From contig NZ_JBBBNV010000013.1 in NCBI RefSeq assembly GCF_037137075.1, positions 70,936 to 134,935 on the forward strand: a stretch of DNA of 64,000 bases. The letters are read 5' to 3'. The notes beneath the pieces are model-generated. The model did no database searches. It was not told the DNA's origin and was given only the letters and a program-made list of their open reading frames with translations. The position numbers and the translations under genes were made by a program. Position 1 is the first letter of the stretch. Each line of letters starts with the position of its first letter. This document shows, piece by piece, positions 8,060 through 17,475 of this stretch. This DNA comes from JBBBNV01 sp037137075 (GTDB lineage: Bacteria > Bacillota > Bacilli > Paenibacillales > NBRC-103111).

Positions 8060-10210
8060 TTACATTTTTTCAGATCGTCTCCGGGTCCGAAACTCATTCG
8101 GGGGGACCTGATGCACCTTCTTAAACTGCCGGATAAAGGTATGAACCGTATCGTAGCCGCACTGCTCGGCAATCTGCATGATGGTCAAGCGTTCATTTTC
8201 CAGCAGCTTCACCGCCTTTTGAATCCGCAGCTTGCTAATGTACTCGACAAATCCGATGCCAATCTGATTTTTGATGACAACACTTAAATAGGAAGGACTC
8301 ATCGATAATTTGCCGGCCAGTATATTCAGGGAAATTGGCTGATCATAATGCTTGTCAATGTAATCCATAATCAGAGCGGCCGTGGAGCTGGTTTCCTCCG
8401 GCTTCGACTGCATGACACCGATAATGATCGCGCAAACCTTCAGAACATACGCCTTCTTCTCCTCCAGAAATTCATAGCTGTATAACGAGATGAACACATC
8501 TTCCTCCGTATACTGGGCCAGATCGATCCGCTGTTCGATGACAAATTTCATAATCACGGACATGATGTTGGCGAACAAAGCGTGAATCCAGTCCAGCGTA
8601 AACTGCCCGCTTGCGGTAAGCTCCCCCAGAATCGTCTCCAGACGAGCTTCAATCAGATCCAGCCGGCCCTCCTTCAAATAGTGAGCGATGTCCTCCAGGC
8701 CGGGGGAAAGCTGATGCTGCGGGGCGGACGCATTGGAAAAGGAAAGCTGCTCGTAATGGATGACCGCGTGCTTGCCGTAAATCGACTTGTAATCGACAGC
8801 CCGCATCGCATGGGAATAGCACAAATGCACCTGGGCCAGCTCCGTGCAGAGCTCGCTGACTCCGACGCAGACCGTCAGCCCGGAGTTGTCCTTAATGTCG
8901 TCCTGAATATAGCGGATCGTCTCCGACAGCTTCCGCTGCGGCGCATCGCCCGGCTCGTCATAACAGATCAGCACCGTTACTTTCTCCGGCTGTGTCGTCA
9001 TCATATAAGCATTAAACTGCAGCGCAAAGGTCCATTTAATCGAGTTAAATATAATTTTGTTCATAAAAAATCGTTCATTGCTCGTCTTGGTCAGCAGATA
9101 GTTATAGTAGTCATCGAGCTGAAAAACAATGACCTGGTAGCCGCTGCCGGTCAGATTCATCCCGTATTCCGCCGCCTTCTCCTCCAAATCGGCCGGAACC
9201 TGCTTCCCGTTCAGCAAATCCGTCATAAGCCCTTTGCGGAAATCATCCAGATTCCGCTGGATTTTGACATCCTTCAGCTTGTCCTGTTCCCGGCGGATGT
9301 AGCGGAAATACCAGGTCAGCAATGCCGCCAGCGCCAGACACACAACAACAAGCACATATTTGTAGGTGCTTTTCTCCGCCTGCCCCTGCATCAGCTCACT
9401 CTCCGGCATAATCGTCAGCAGCTTCCAGCCGCCGGTATCCGACACGGACGAAAGGATCAGGAAGCCCTTGTAAAATAATGCCGACTGCTTCGCCCCCCAA
9501 ATATAATCCGCATGCTGCTCATAAAATTGCCGGACGGTCTCATTGGTGCTCAGCAGCACCTGGTTATCCGCGTCCAGCCAAATCAAGTAGGGGCTGCCTT
9601 CCATGATGGTCTTCGCCATATACGCTTCATGAATATTAATCGCGACGGTGCCCCAGCGGTTTTTGGCCGGAATGCCGGCCGACATGGAAATAATCCGGGC
9701 ATTTCCCATCTCCTGCCCCAGCGGCAGCCAGTGCCATTGCTGCGGGGAATCCCCGGTTTTCTCCGCCTGCTCAAATACGCGCTTATGGCTGAACTGGGGC
9801 AAATCGGACAGCATAAACCTTGTGGACAGCACCATATTGTTCTGCTTGTTATGCAGATACAGCGAAGCGATTCCGGAATGACTGTTGATATAGTCGATAA
9901 ATGTCGTTTGAATCTGGCTGAGGCGGTACATCTCCGAGGCAAGCTCACTCGGGTGATTCAGCCATTCCAGCACATTTTTATTTAGCAAAATCTGCCTGTA
10001 AAGCGCTTGCAATTGATTGGTAAACAGAACAATGGAGGAATACGCCTTTTCGTGGTTTTTCTGAAAATAATACGTCCGTTCCATGCGGTATTGCGAGCGT
10101 ACACTGCGATCATACATGAAGACCGTTGCTACCGAGGTAATCAAAAACAGCAGCGACAGCAGCAGGACCAAGCGATCCTTCAGATGATGTATAGCCCAAT
10201 TCGGTTTCAA
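8060..10210 (-). CDS. Membrane-bound AraC-type regulator with extracellular sensor domain
   Basis: A 716-residue regulator of the YesN/YtdP type. TM1 is at about 12-33 and TM2 at about 285-305, enclosing a roughly 250-residue extracellular Cache-like sensor. A linker and middle domain (about 340-560) follow. The C-terminal AraC DNA-binding domain (about 610-712) contains ISLNILAGKLSMSPSYLS and IMQIAEQCGYDTVHTFIRQF. The start is a TTG at 10210 with an AAAGGGG site. The gene lies between the binding-protein gene (same strand, 149 nt downstream) and the divergent permeases, so it likely senses the imported sugar and activates both sides (inference from standard arrangement). It is a useful full-length comparison for the sensor-less AraC gene at 2340-3932. 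Confidence 0.9.
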   Translation of the reverse strand: MKPNWAIHHLKDRLVLLLSLLFLITSVATVFMYDRSVRSQYRMERTYYFQKNHEKAYSSIVLFTNQLQALYRQILLNKNVLEWLNHPSELASEMYRLSQIQTTFIDYINSHSGIASLYLHNKQNNMVLSTRFMLSDLPQFSHKRVFEQAEKTGDSPQQWHWLPLGQEMGNARIISMSAGIPAKNRWGTVAINIHEAYMAKTIMEGSPYLIWLDADNQVLLSTNETVRQFYEQHADYIWGAKQSALFYKGFLILSSVSDTGGWKLLTIMPESELMQGQAEKSTYKYVLVVVCLALAALLTWYFRYIRREQDKLKDVKIQRNLDDFRKGLMTDLLNGKQVPADLEEKAAEYGMNLTGSGYQVIVFQLDDYYNYLLTKTSNERFFMNKIIFNSIKWTFALQFNAYMMTTQPEKVTVLICYDEPGDAPQRKLSETIRYIQDDIKDNSGLTVCVGVSELCTELAQVHLCYSHAMRAVDYKSIYGKHAVIHYEQLSFSNASAPQHQLSPGLEDIAHYLKEGRLDLIEARLETILGELTASGQFTLDWIHALFANIMSVIMKFVIEQRIDLAQYTEEDVFISLYSYEFLEEKKAYVLKVCAIIIGVMQSKPEETSSTAALIMDYIDKHYDQPISLNILAGKLSMSPSYLSVVIKNQIGIGFVEYISKLRIQKAVKLLENERLTIMQIAEQCGYDTVHTFIRQFKKVHQVPPNEFRTRRRSEKM

Positions 10211-10560
10211 TTTTGCAGCCCCTTTTGTTTAAATCTGTCTCTAACTCCATTATAACACAGCATTGGGTTGCCTCTTGTCGAATCCTGTATAAAAATGAAG
10301 CTTCCCCGGTAGAGCATCCGCCAAAATCCGCGCCGCACAGGGCTGCCTGCAGCGCCGTAAAAACTGTTCATGCCGCGATCCAAAAAAATGTACATTCCCC
10401 AATAAAGTAAACATAGGCTGCGGCGTTCTCCTGCCCCTATAATAAGGCCAAGCCTGGAAGGGAATCGGCCTGAAGCCGGGACAACGGACTCATGCCCGTA
10501 CCGGCCCCATGCAGCGGATCATTCGCCGCACTTCCGAAAGCCAAGGGGGAGAAGAAGATC
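10211..10560. other. Divergent promoter region between AraC regulator and permeases
   Basis: A 350-base region expected to hold promoters for the AraC gene (minus) and the permease pair (plus). No gene was supported. No operator could be called with confidence. Confidence 0.5.
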
Positions 10561-11523
10561 ATGAAAGCGCCCATGTCTGTCCACACACAAGCTGCCGCGG
10601 CCAAAAAAGCGCATCCGCTGTCTGCATTCTGGCATGCACTGCGGAAGTACAAAGCCTTGTATCTGCTGATGCTGCCAGGGTTCATCTGGTACTTCATTTA
10701 CAAATACTTGCCGATGTACGGACTCATTATCGCTTTCAAAAATTTCAACTTTGCCAAAGGCATTTGGGGCAGCCCCTGGGTCGGCCTGAAGCATTTCGAG
10801 TTTTTGTTCTCCTACCCGGATTTTTACCGGATTGTGATGAATACGCTGCTGATGAATGTGTACGAGCTGCTGTTTTCGTTTCCGGCTCCCATTATACTGG
10901 CCCTGCTGCTCAACGAAATAAAAAGCATGCTGTTCAAACGATCCATCCAAACGATCGTCTATTTTCCGCATTTTTTGTCCTGGGTCGTTTTCGGCGGTAT
11001 CGTCCTTCAGCTGCTCTCCCCGAACGACGGCATCGTCAATCAGATCCGTATGGCCTTGGGCCTGGACCCGATCCACTTCATGGTGATGTCAGACTACTTC
11101 CGTCCCATCGTCATTATCTCGCTTATCATCAAGGAAAGCGGCTGGGGAGCGATCATTTATTTGGCTGCACTGTCCAGCATCGACCCGGAGCAGTACGAGG
11201 CCGCGACTATCGACGGGGCGACACGCTGGCAGAAGCTGATCTATGTCACGCTGCCGGGCATCCGCAACACGATTATTTTGCTGCTTATTCTCAAAATCGG
11301 AACGATGCTCGACTACGGCTTCGAGCAAATTTATGTGATGTACAATCCTTCGGTGTATGATGTGGGCGATGTGCTGAGCACCTATATTTACCGGATCGGG
11401 CTGCAGGACGCCAGGTTCAGTCTCACTACAGCGATCGGCCTGTTCCAGTCCGTCATCGGCTTCGTGCTGATCTGGAGCGCGAACCGGCTGGCCCGCCGTT
11501 ACAGCGATAACGCCCTATGGTAG
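10561..11523 (+). CDS. Sugar ABC transporter permease (LplB type)
   Basis: A 320-residue membrane permease with about six transmembrane helices. Family signatures include LLMLPGFIWYFIYKYLPMYGLIIAFKNF at the N-terminus (split here: LLMLPGFIWYF, YKYLPMYG) and the EAA loop YEAATIDGATRWQKL, which docks onto the ATPase. The start ATG at 10561 follows AGGGGGAG; a longer reading from 10492 lacks a site. It is followed after 27 nt by the second permease. No ATPase gene lies nearby, which is usual for this group because they share an MsmX-type ATPase encoded elsewhere (known for the family). Confidence 0.93.
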   Translation: MKAPMSVHTQAAAAKKAHPLSAFWHALRKYKALYLLMLPGFIWYFIYKYLPMYGLIIAFKNFNFAKGIWGSPWVGLKHFEFLFSYPDFYRIVMNTLLMNVYELLFSFPAPIILALLLNEIKSMLFKRSIQTIVYFPHFLSWVVFGGIVLQLLSPNDGIVNQIRMALGLDPIHFMVMSDYFRPIVIISLIIKESGWGAIIYLAALSSIDPEQYEAATIDGATRWQKLIYVTLPGIRNTIILLLILKIGTMLDYGFEQIYVMYNPSVYDVGDVLSTYIYRIGLQDARFSLTTAIGLFQSVIGFVLIWSANRLARRYSDNALW

Positions 11524-11550
11524 CCCACAGCAGAAAGGAGAGCGTAAACG

Positions 11551-12414
11551 ATGCTTAGAGCTTTTTCCCCCGGCAATGCAGTGATTGGCACAGTGCTTCT
11601 TTTGTTTGCGGTCATTACGTTTATGCCGTTCTATTATGTCATTCTGACCTCCGTCAGCGACCCGGATCTAATCAAGGAAGGCGAGCTGCTGCTGTGGCCC
11701 AAGGGCTTCGATTTGACCGCCTACCAAATTATTCTCGACAACAACCGGTTCCTGACCGCCTTCGTCAATACCGTGCACCGGACACTTCTGGGGACCGCGC
11801 TGAATCTGGCGCTGCAGCTCAGCTTCGCCTACGTTCTGTCCAAGCGCTATCTGCCCGGGCAAAAGCTGTTCATGCTGTATATTATTATCACCATGCTGTT
11901 TAATGGCGGGATTATTCCCACGTATCTTATCGTCAAAGGCACCGGCTTAATCGATACGATTTGGGCGCTGGTAATCCCTTCGGCCATCAGCACCTGGAAC
12001 GTAATTTTGCTGAAATCATTTTTCGAGAACGTGCCGTCCAGCATGGAGGAATCCGCCAAAATTGACGGTGCGGGCGATTTGACGATTTTTTACCGGATTT
12101 ATTTGCCCTTATCGACGGCCTCTATCGCCACCATCGGATTGTTCATTGCGGTGCATCACTGGAATACGTACATGGATGCCGTCGTTTATATTCATTCACC
12201 GAAGCTGCACGTGCTGCAGATTTTCCTGCGCGATATGGTGGTGCAGCTGGAGATGGCGGCGGTGCTCGGGGATATGGGCGTGCTGAATGAAACCTCCAGC
12301 TTGTCTGTTCGAACCGCTTCAATCTTCCTGGTCGCCCTGCCGGTCATTCTCGTCTATCCGTTCATTCAAAAATACTTCGTCAAAGGCGTCATGCTCGGCG
12401 CCGTGAAGGGGTAA
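11551..12414 (+). CDS. Sugar ABC transporter permease (YtcP type)
   Basis: The 287-residue partner permease of the preceding gene. It has about six transmembrane helices and the EAA-loop motif EESAKIDGAGDLTIFYRIYLP. The C-terminus is the family-typical FVKGVMLGAVKG. Translation starts at ATG 11551 with an AGAAAGGAG site. The gene ends the operon and a strong terminator follows immediately. With the solute-binding lipoprotein at 6399-7910 it would make one complete import channel. Confidence 0.93.
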   Translation: MLRAFSPGNAVIGTVLLLFAVITFMPFYYVILTSVSDPDLIKEGELLLWPKGFDLTAYQIILDNNRFLTAFVNTVHRTLLGTALNLALQLSFAYVLSKRYLPGQKLFMLYIIITMLFNGGIIPTYLIVKGTGLIDTIWALVIPSAISTWNVILLKSFFENVPSSMEESAKIDGAGDLTIFYRIYLPLSTASIATIGLFIAVHHWNTYMDAVVYIHSPKLHVLQIFLRDMVVQLEMAAVLGDMGVLNETSSLSVRTASIFLVALPVILVYPFIQKYFVKGVMLGAVKG

Positions 12415-12421
12415 CCTAAAC

Positions 12422-12476
12422 AGCCTGCAATTCCCGATCACGGACGGGAGCCGCAGGCTTGATTTTCTTTTTCGGC
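12422..12476 (+). terminator. Terminator of the permease operon
   Basis: Outer stem AGCCTGC/GCAGGCT and inner stem TCCCG/CGGGA are followed by TTTTCTTTTT. It starts 8 nt after the permease stop codon. Confidence 0.85.
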
Positions 12477-12615
12477 AAAGCATGGAACCTGGCTGGCGGC
12501 AGGACAGGTGCTGCGAGTCGCGAGAGCCTCCCGGCTCCCTGACTCCCGGCCCGTATTGTACGGTCGTATGACGGCGGAAAACAGCTGCACTTGTCACGCA
12601 CTTGTACTCTGTATA

Positions 12616-12644
12616 TTGCTGTTAACTCCATAATCGGTTATAAT
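12616..12644 (+). promoter_or_regulatory. Sigma-A-type promoter of the SET-domain gene
   Basis: TTGCTG at 12616 and a perfect TATAAT at 12639 are separated by 17 nt. The start codon lies about 50 nt downstream. Confidence 0.65.
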
Positions 12645-12693
12645 AACTCGATCAAGGTGCTTTATTAGACTAAAGAACGCGCAGGTGACAAGC

Positions 12694-13101
12694 ATGATCG
12701 AGATCAAAACTTCCGAAATTAGCAAAGGGGAGTTCAATCGGGGAGTATTTGCAACACGGGATATTTCAAAAGGCGAGCTCATCCATGAAGCTCCCGTTAT
12801 CCCGTATCCGAATGAAGAGCATCCATTTATTGAACAGACGCTTCTGTCGGACTATGTATTTGAGTATGGCGTGAACCACACGGCCATCCTGCTGGGCTAT
12901 GGCAGCCTGTTTAACCATTCCTATCAGCCTAATGCAACCTACGACATCAGCTTCGACAAGCACACGGTCGACTTCTATGCGTATACCGACATTAAAGCCG
13001 GCGACGAGATTTTTATTAACTATAACGGGGACGTCGACTGTGAGGACCCGCTGTGGTTTCTTGAAGATGAACAGGATGAGAAAAAACCAGACAACCGCTA
13101 G
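12694..13101 (+). CDS. Small SET-domain protein
   Basis: A 135-residue protein made of little more than a SET domain. The N-terminal KGEFNRGVFATRDISKGE strand, LFNHSYQPNATY (the NHS/pseudoknot Asn-His pair) and the DEIFINY motif near the C-terminus are all SET signatures that form the S-adenosylmethionine and lysine sites. The pre-SET and post-SET Cys clusters of eukaryotic enzymes are absent, as in other bacterial forms. Protein lysine methylation is the family activity; the target is unknown. The start is taken as ATG 12694 with an AGGTGA site. The gene is single, with its own promoter and terminator. Confidence 0.88.
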   Translation: MIEIKTSEISKGEFNRGVFATRDISKGELIHEAPVIPYPNEEHPFIEQTLLSDYVFEYGVNHTAILLGYGSLFNHSYQPNATYDISFDKHTVDFYAYTDIKAGDEIFINYNGDVDCEDPLWFLEDEQDEKKPDNR

Positions 13102-13137
13102 ATAGGGAGACTAACGGAGGGTCTGGTTTTGTTTTTG
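13085..13137 (+). terminator. Terminator overlapping the SET-gene stop codon
   Basis: AACCAGAC (inside the last codons) pairs with GTCTGGTT across a 28-nt loop and is followed by TTGTTTTT. Confidence 0.75.
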
Positions 13138-13420
13138 CAGCAATCGGCCAGAAGCGGCTGGAAGCATCCTTTGCGGATTGGAATACAATAACAGGATGTT
13201 ACATTGATGCGTGCAGTCTGCTTCGAAATCAGTTGAAAATCAGCCTGAACCCGGAGCATACCCGGATTCCGGCGGCAGCAACAAAAGACGCCTTCCGCTG
13301 CTGGCTGCCGCTTCTTTCGGGTACATGTCCTCATTTGATGGTGCCGCAGGCTTTCAAATACCACCGTTCGGGGCATACTGGTGAGTGGAGTCAACCTGGA
13401 AAAGAAAGGGGAGCCATCGT

Positions 13421-14350
13421 GTGGTACAGCACAAGTCACCAACCCTCCTTGCCATCTGGATTAGCCTCATCAGCAACTTGATCCTGACCGCCGCCAAAAT
13501 CGGAATTGGTCTTGTTTTCCATAGCCAGGTGCTGCTCGCAGACGGAATTCATAACGCCGGGGATGTCATCGCCAGCTTCGCCGCATTGAGCTCTTCGATG
13601 GTATCCAAGAAGCCGGCGGATGAGGATCATCCGTACGGTCACGGCAAAGCGGAGGTCGTGGCTTCCGGCATTGTGGCCGTGATTTTGGCGCTGGCGGCGC
13701 TGCTCATGGTGTACAAGTCGATTGAAGCGCTGTTTATGCCCGCTGTTGAAGCCAGCTTCATCGCACTGGCCGCCGCTCTCCTCTCGCTCCTCTGGAAGCA
13801 GGGCCTGTATGTGTACTGTATCCGCCTCGGCAAGCAGCATAAAAGCAAAAGCCTCATCGCCACCGCCTATGATCATCTGGCCGATGTATATGCTTCCATT
13901 GCCGCAGTCATCGGCATCGGCGCCGCCTTGCTTGGCGACCGGTTCGACCTGCCGTTCGCCGCCTACGGCGATCCAGCGGCAGGAATTATCGTTTCGTACT
14001 TTGTGATGAAGCTCGCCTACCAGATGGGACGGGAAGCAGTCGGCATCCTTATGGAGAAAAATGCTTCTCCCGAAATGATCGCACGGCTGGAGCATATTGT
14101 ACGCGCGCATCCCGACGTGAAGCGCATCGACCGCATCCGGGCCCGTGAGCTCGGTCATTATCTCATGGTCGATGTGCGGGTAAGCCTCCCGCATCAGTTG
14201 ACCATTCAGGAGGGCCACGATGCCAGCCGCCAAATCAAAACCGCCATTCAGCAGGAGGTCGAGGACGTAGCAGAGGTGCTCGTTCATTTAAATCCTTGGC
14301 ATGCCGAGGATACGCAACCGCAAAGCCGCACAGAACCGGGGAACAGCTGA
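13421..14350 (+). CDS. Cation diffusion facilitator (CDF) family metal efflux protein
   Basis: A 309-residue membrane transporter for divalent metal ions, probably exchanging Zn, Mn or Fe for protons. The family hallmarks are present: LLADGIHNAGDVIAS in TM2, DEDHPYGHGKAE after TM2, and HLADVYAS in TM5, giving the paired Asp/His metal site (HDxxD-like). A cytoplasmic C-terminal domain spans about 215-295. The start is the GTG at 13421, 6 nt after AAAGGGGAG. The final tail is hydrophilic. It is a single gene followed by a strong terminator. The metal cannot be assigned from the motifs. Confidence 0.9.
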   Translation: MVQHKSPTLLAIWISLISNLILTAAKIGIGLVFHSQVLLADGIHNAGDVIASFAALSSSMVSKKPADEDHPYGHGKAEVVASGIVAVILALAALLMVYKSIEALFMPAVEASFIALAAALLSLLWKQGLYVYCIRLGKQHKSKSLIATAYDHLADVYASIAAVIGIGAALLGDRFDLPFAAYGDPAAGIIVSYFVMKLAYQMGREAVGILMEKNASPEMIARLEHIVRAHPDVKRIDRIRARELGHYLMVDVRVSLPHQLTIQEGHDASRQIKTAIQQEVEDVAEVLVHLNPWHAEDTQPQSRTEPGNS

Positions 14351-14370
14351 CGGAAATTCGAAACGGCTCC

Positions 14371-14417
14371 AAAAAAAGGACCTCATCCCACCTGGAAGTG
14401 GTGTAGAGGTCCTTTTG
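14371..14417. terminator. Bidirectional terminator between CDF and TRIC genes
   Basis: AAAAGGACCTC pairs perfectly with GAGGTCCTTTT around a 20-nt loop. There are T runs on both strands. It serves the plus-strand CDF gene and the convergent minus-strand TRIC gene. Confidence 0.85.
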
Positions 14418-14589
14418 CTTGCGGATTTGAGTTTTAAAACATACAGCTTCATGTGTAAGGCACTTCTGTGTAGCGTAATCACCTTAAACAAAAGCTTCCC
14501 CCGTGTTCACCTTCCTGCTCTGCAGGCGTACGCCCGCCTGGAGATAACACGGCGCAGACGCGCCCGGCATCCCTCGCCTTGAAGCACAG

Positions 14590-15198
14590 CTAGCTGCCCG
14601 GCTTCAAGGAACGGTATGGCAGCCGCCATCCGAAGTAAATCGAGCACATCCTTAGCGCCACAATGATCATAACGAGCACCGACATGCTCATGGCATCCTT
14701 CGGCCAGCCGTAGTGCACGATAACAGCAGCCAGCATCGCCCAGACCGCATAGATCTCCCGGCGCAGCACAAGCGGCTTGCGCCCGGCCAGCACATCACGG
14801 ATAATGCCCCCGCCGATTCCTGTCATAACTGCCGCTACTATCACCGCGCTAATCGGACGCCCCATCTCGGAGGCATACAGCGCTCCTTGAATGGCGAACG
14901 CCGCCAAACCGATGGCGTCAAAAAACACCTCGCACGACTTCCAGCGGCTTATCCACTTATGCGGCAGCAGGAACAGAAACAAAATCCACACCAGCGCCAC
15001 CTTGAAATACGTCCCCTGCTCCCATAAGGTCACAACAGGAATTCCAATCAGCAAATTACGTACCACTCCACCGCCAAACGCCGTTACAAAGCCGAGGACA
15101 AGCACCCCCAGCAAATCATACTCCTCCTCCATCGCCACAATCGCGCCGCTCGCCGCAAACGCAATCGTGCCGATAAAGCTCAAGACCTCCCACTGCAT
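14590..15198 (-). CDS. TRIC-family (UPF0126/YvgT-like) membrane channel
   Basis: A 202-residue protein with about seven hydrophobic helices. It shows the two internal repeats of the TRIC family, each with a Gly-rich stretch ending in Arg: AFGGGVVRNLL and GIGGGIIRDVLAG. Family members form trimeric monovalent-cation channels. The length agrees with YvgT-type bacterial proteins. Translation starts at ATG 15198 (MQWEVLSFIG). It is transcribed alone towards the CDF gene. Ion specificity and physiological role are not deducible. Confidence 0.9.
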   Translation of the reverse strand: MQWEVLSFIGTIAFAASGAIVAMEEEYDLLGVLVLGFVTAFGGGVVRNLLIGIPVVTLWEQGTYFKVALVWILFLFLLPHKWISRWKSCEVFFDAIGLAAFAIQGALYASEMGRPISAVIVAAVMTGIGGGIIRDVLAGRKPLVLRREIYAVWAMLAAVIVHYGWPKDAMSMSVLVMIIVALRMCSIYFGWRLPYRSLKPGS

Positions 15199-15390
15199 TC
15201 GTGTCGCTCACCCTTCTGCCAGATTTCTCAAGCGAATATATCACGAAACCCGCTCAGCGGCAATAACCGTTTTCATGCCTGTTTAACATGGCTCCGGCGC
15301 CTGCCCGGGTTCCTGGAAATAGAAGGCGCTTATGCATACTTTTCCATTCGCTTCGGCATCTTACTCCTATCCGGGTACTGCGGCCACCAT

Positions 15391-15415
15391 AAAAAGCCCG
15401 TTCTGCAAAAACGGG
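15391..15415 (-). terminator. Terminator-like hairpin read from the minus strand
   Basis: CCCGTT and AACGGG form a short stem followed on the minus strand by CTTTTT. No minus-strand gene ends directly here, so it may stop antisense transcription, or it may be chance. Confidence 0.4.
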
Positions 15416-15436
15416 ATGAACCAAAGGAGGATCATG

Positions 15437-15974
15437 ATGAAACGCTGGAGGATGCTATGGTACACCGCCGCTCCTGCTGCTGATCGGGGTATGGCTAACC
15501 GCCCCGCTTGCCAGGCACGCACGCGATCCGCTGCTGCCGGAGGACCCAAGAAACATTAAAGTTCGCCAGCCCTCGCCCGAAGCATCAGGCCTGCTCAAGT
15601 CCCGCCGTCTGGACGATGAGCACCGGATGATGGAGATAACAGTAAATCGTCTGCTGTATACAGCTTCTTTCATGGACGGCGACCGGCACCACCGGACCAG
15701 CGGAACCGCGCGCACCTTAGCCTCTAACGGTATCCGTTACCTCCGCTTCGAGCATTTCGCCACAACCCGCGGTCCGGCACTGTATGTATATTTAACTAAG
15801 CCCGGAGCCGGGCCGGACTCCGGCATTGCTTTGGGGAGATTGAAGGGGATACAGGGCGATCAAAATTATAAGCTGCCCGCAGGCTTGGACTTAAACGTAA
15901 ACCGGGAAATCGTTATTTTTTGCAAAACGTTTCATATCGTCTATGGGCGCGCCCTGTTACAGCCGGAACCATAG
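15437..15974 (+). pseudogene. DM13-domain membrane-anchored protein with an early frameshift
   Basis: The gene begins with an ideal AAAGGAGG site and ATG (15434 or 15437) encoding MKRWRMLWYTA. This frame stops at about 15559. One frame over, an uninterrupted reading gives a membrane helix (LLLLIGVWLTAPLA) and then about 150 residues to a stop at 15974. The C-terminal part (about 15690-15970) matches the DM13 domain: GTARTL, a GPALYVYL strand, IALGRLKGIQGDQNY, and a near-terminal IVIFCKTFHIVYG with the conserved Cys. DM13 domains are thought to act in redox or electron transfer. The frames differ as if one extra base lay near 15460-15470. It is either a sequencing error or a recent mutation; no alternative start exists in the downstream frame before ATG 15627. 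Confidence 0.72.
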
Positions 15975-16309
15975 GCTCCCGTTCAGCAACAGGGCTGAAG
16001 CTTACCCGGCGGAGTGACACCAATCAGCGCTCACACCGCGCCTGCGCCGGAAGCGTGGAGCACATGGCCCACTTGGTCAGGGACGTCCTGCGCCCGCAGA
16101 TGTCACACCGCGCACAGCTCCCGGCACACGGTGCTTCGCTGCAGGACGGCGGCCGGTGGAACTCGCCGTCCATTTGCTAACGTGAACACGGTTTACCCTG
16201 TTTCTTGCCGAGCGTCACTCCCGGACGACAGCCATCACCGCTTCCATTGATCATGCTATCGGTGAAAAGGCGCTTAAAGCAAGCATGTCCTCCGCCTGGA
16301 TATAACGGC
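15975..16309. other. Gene-free spacer between convergent DM13 and glycosyltransferase genes
   Basis: 335 bases without a supported gene or a clear terminator. Codon statistics of the short readings here look like non-coding or decayed DNA. Confidence 0.4.
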
Positions 16310-17152
16310 TTACGCGTCGTTCTGTGCATAACGGCTTACGATCGGCTGACCGTCCCACAGCACACGCGTCTCCGCCTGACGGGACTGTACGTACGGCTCC
16401 TCCAGCAGGACAAAAAAATTGGCGGTCGGCAGCTCTCCGAGACCGTGCTTGGCGCACAGCTTGTCCAGGTGCGGCCGCATCCACGAATGCTGCTGCGATT
16501 CGTTCGCACCGGCCTGGGGCGCTGCATCGCCCATCACAAACGCATATAGCGCGCTCGCCGCCGCCACCCGCTTCACCCGGTAACGGTCCGCCACGCGCAG
16601 AATCCAGTCCCAATCCCAATAAGCATACATTTCCGTGTCCAGCAGACCCATCTCATCGTGTATCGATTTGCGGTACAGGCATCCGGTGGAAATGAACGTA
16701 TTGAATTTCACCATGAGCTCCATATCGAAGCGGTAAGCGAAGATTTTGCGCGCGGTCGGCACCCGCGTCCGTCCTTCTACCCGGTAATCGAAAATTTCCG
16801 CATCCGAATATACAAAATCGCACGCCTGCAGCTCCGCCGCCATCCGCTCCATATGATCGGGCAAAATCATATCGTCATCATCCAAAAACATGATGTACTC
16901 CCCGGAAGCGTGCGTGATCCCGCGGTTGCGGGCATGGACATGCTTCCTATTCCGCTCTTGATTCAGCACCGTAATGGTTAAGTCGCCATATAATTCACGC
17001 ACGAAATCAACGGATTGTCCGGCATCATTCACCACAATGGCCTCGAAATTCCGGTACGTTTGCCGCGCCAGCGATTCCAGCGCCTCGCACAACGCCGCTG
17101 GGCGGTTATAGGTCGGGATAATAACGGATATTTTCCCTGTGCTATCCTTCAA
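16310..17152 (-). CDS. Family 2 glycosyltransferase
   Basis: A 280-residue cytoplasmic GT2-type enzyme expected to transfer a sugar from a nucleotide donor. The N-terminal Rossmann half has ISVIIPTYNRP and the Asp of VVNDAG. It also has NRGITHASGEYIMFLDDDDM, whose DDDD contains the metal-binding DxD equivalent. The acceptor half contains STGCLYRKSI and YWDWDWILRVA, matching the ED-type catalytic region. The start is a TTG at 17152 about 8 nt after GGAGGGG; the ATG just upstream is out of frame. It is a lone gene, so the acceptor (teichoic acid, exopolysaccharide, or a glycoprotein) cannot be inferred. Confidence 0.88.
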   Translation of the reverse strand: MKDSTGKISVIIPTYNRPAALCEALESLARQTYRNFEAIVVNDAGQSVDFVRELYGDLTITVLNQERNRKHVHARNRGITHASGEYIMFLDDDDMILPDHMERMAAELQACDFVYSDAEIFDYRVEGRTRVPTARKIFAYRFDMELMVKFNTFISTGCLYRKSIHDEMGLLDTEMYAYWDWDWILRVADRYRVKRVAAASALYAFVMGDAAPQAGANESQQHSWMRPHLDKLCAKHGLGELPTANFFVLLEEPYVQSRQAETRVLWDGQPIVSRYAQNDA

Positions 17153-17333
17153 TTTGCATTCCCCTCCCCTAATGTAATCACCGTCTGTTACAGCCTTTCA
17201 TTTCTTATTGTAGCAAAAAATAACGCCGGCAAGCCAAATTCGAATCGCCTGCGTCCCGAACCGTCGGGGAGAGCTTCTTTACATTCAACTTGAAAATTCA
17301 ATGGAAATGGAGCAAAAGCTTTATTATCCACGA

Positions 17334-17384
17334 AAAAACGGGCGCAGCGCTTCCGTCCAGAAAGACGTGAAGCGCTGCGCCCGT
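17334..17384 (-). terminator. Strong terminator of the pectate lyase gene
   Basis: A near-perfect 19-bp hairpin (CGGGCGCAGCGCTTC repeated inverted, one bulge) is followed on the minus strand by TTTTTT. It lies about 90 nt past the pectate lyase stop codon. Confidence 0.85.
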
Positions 17385-17475
17385 TGGGCGTGCCAAGCGG
17401 CCGCTGCCGACCGCCCGTAAGCATCGCCGACTCGCACACCGAAGCAAGAAAGCGGCGTGTGCGCGGCTTTTGAAA

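Noticed and set aside
17334..17384. Long hairpin as a mobile-element end or attenuator
   Set aside because: The T run and its location past the pectate lyase gene explain it fully as a terminator.
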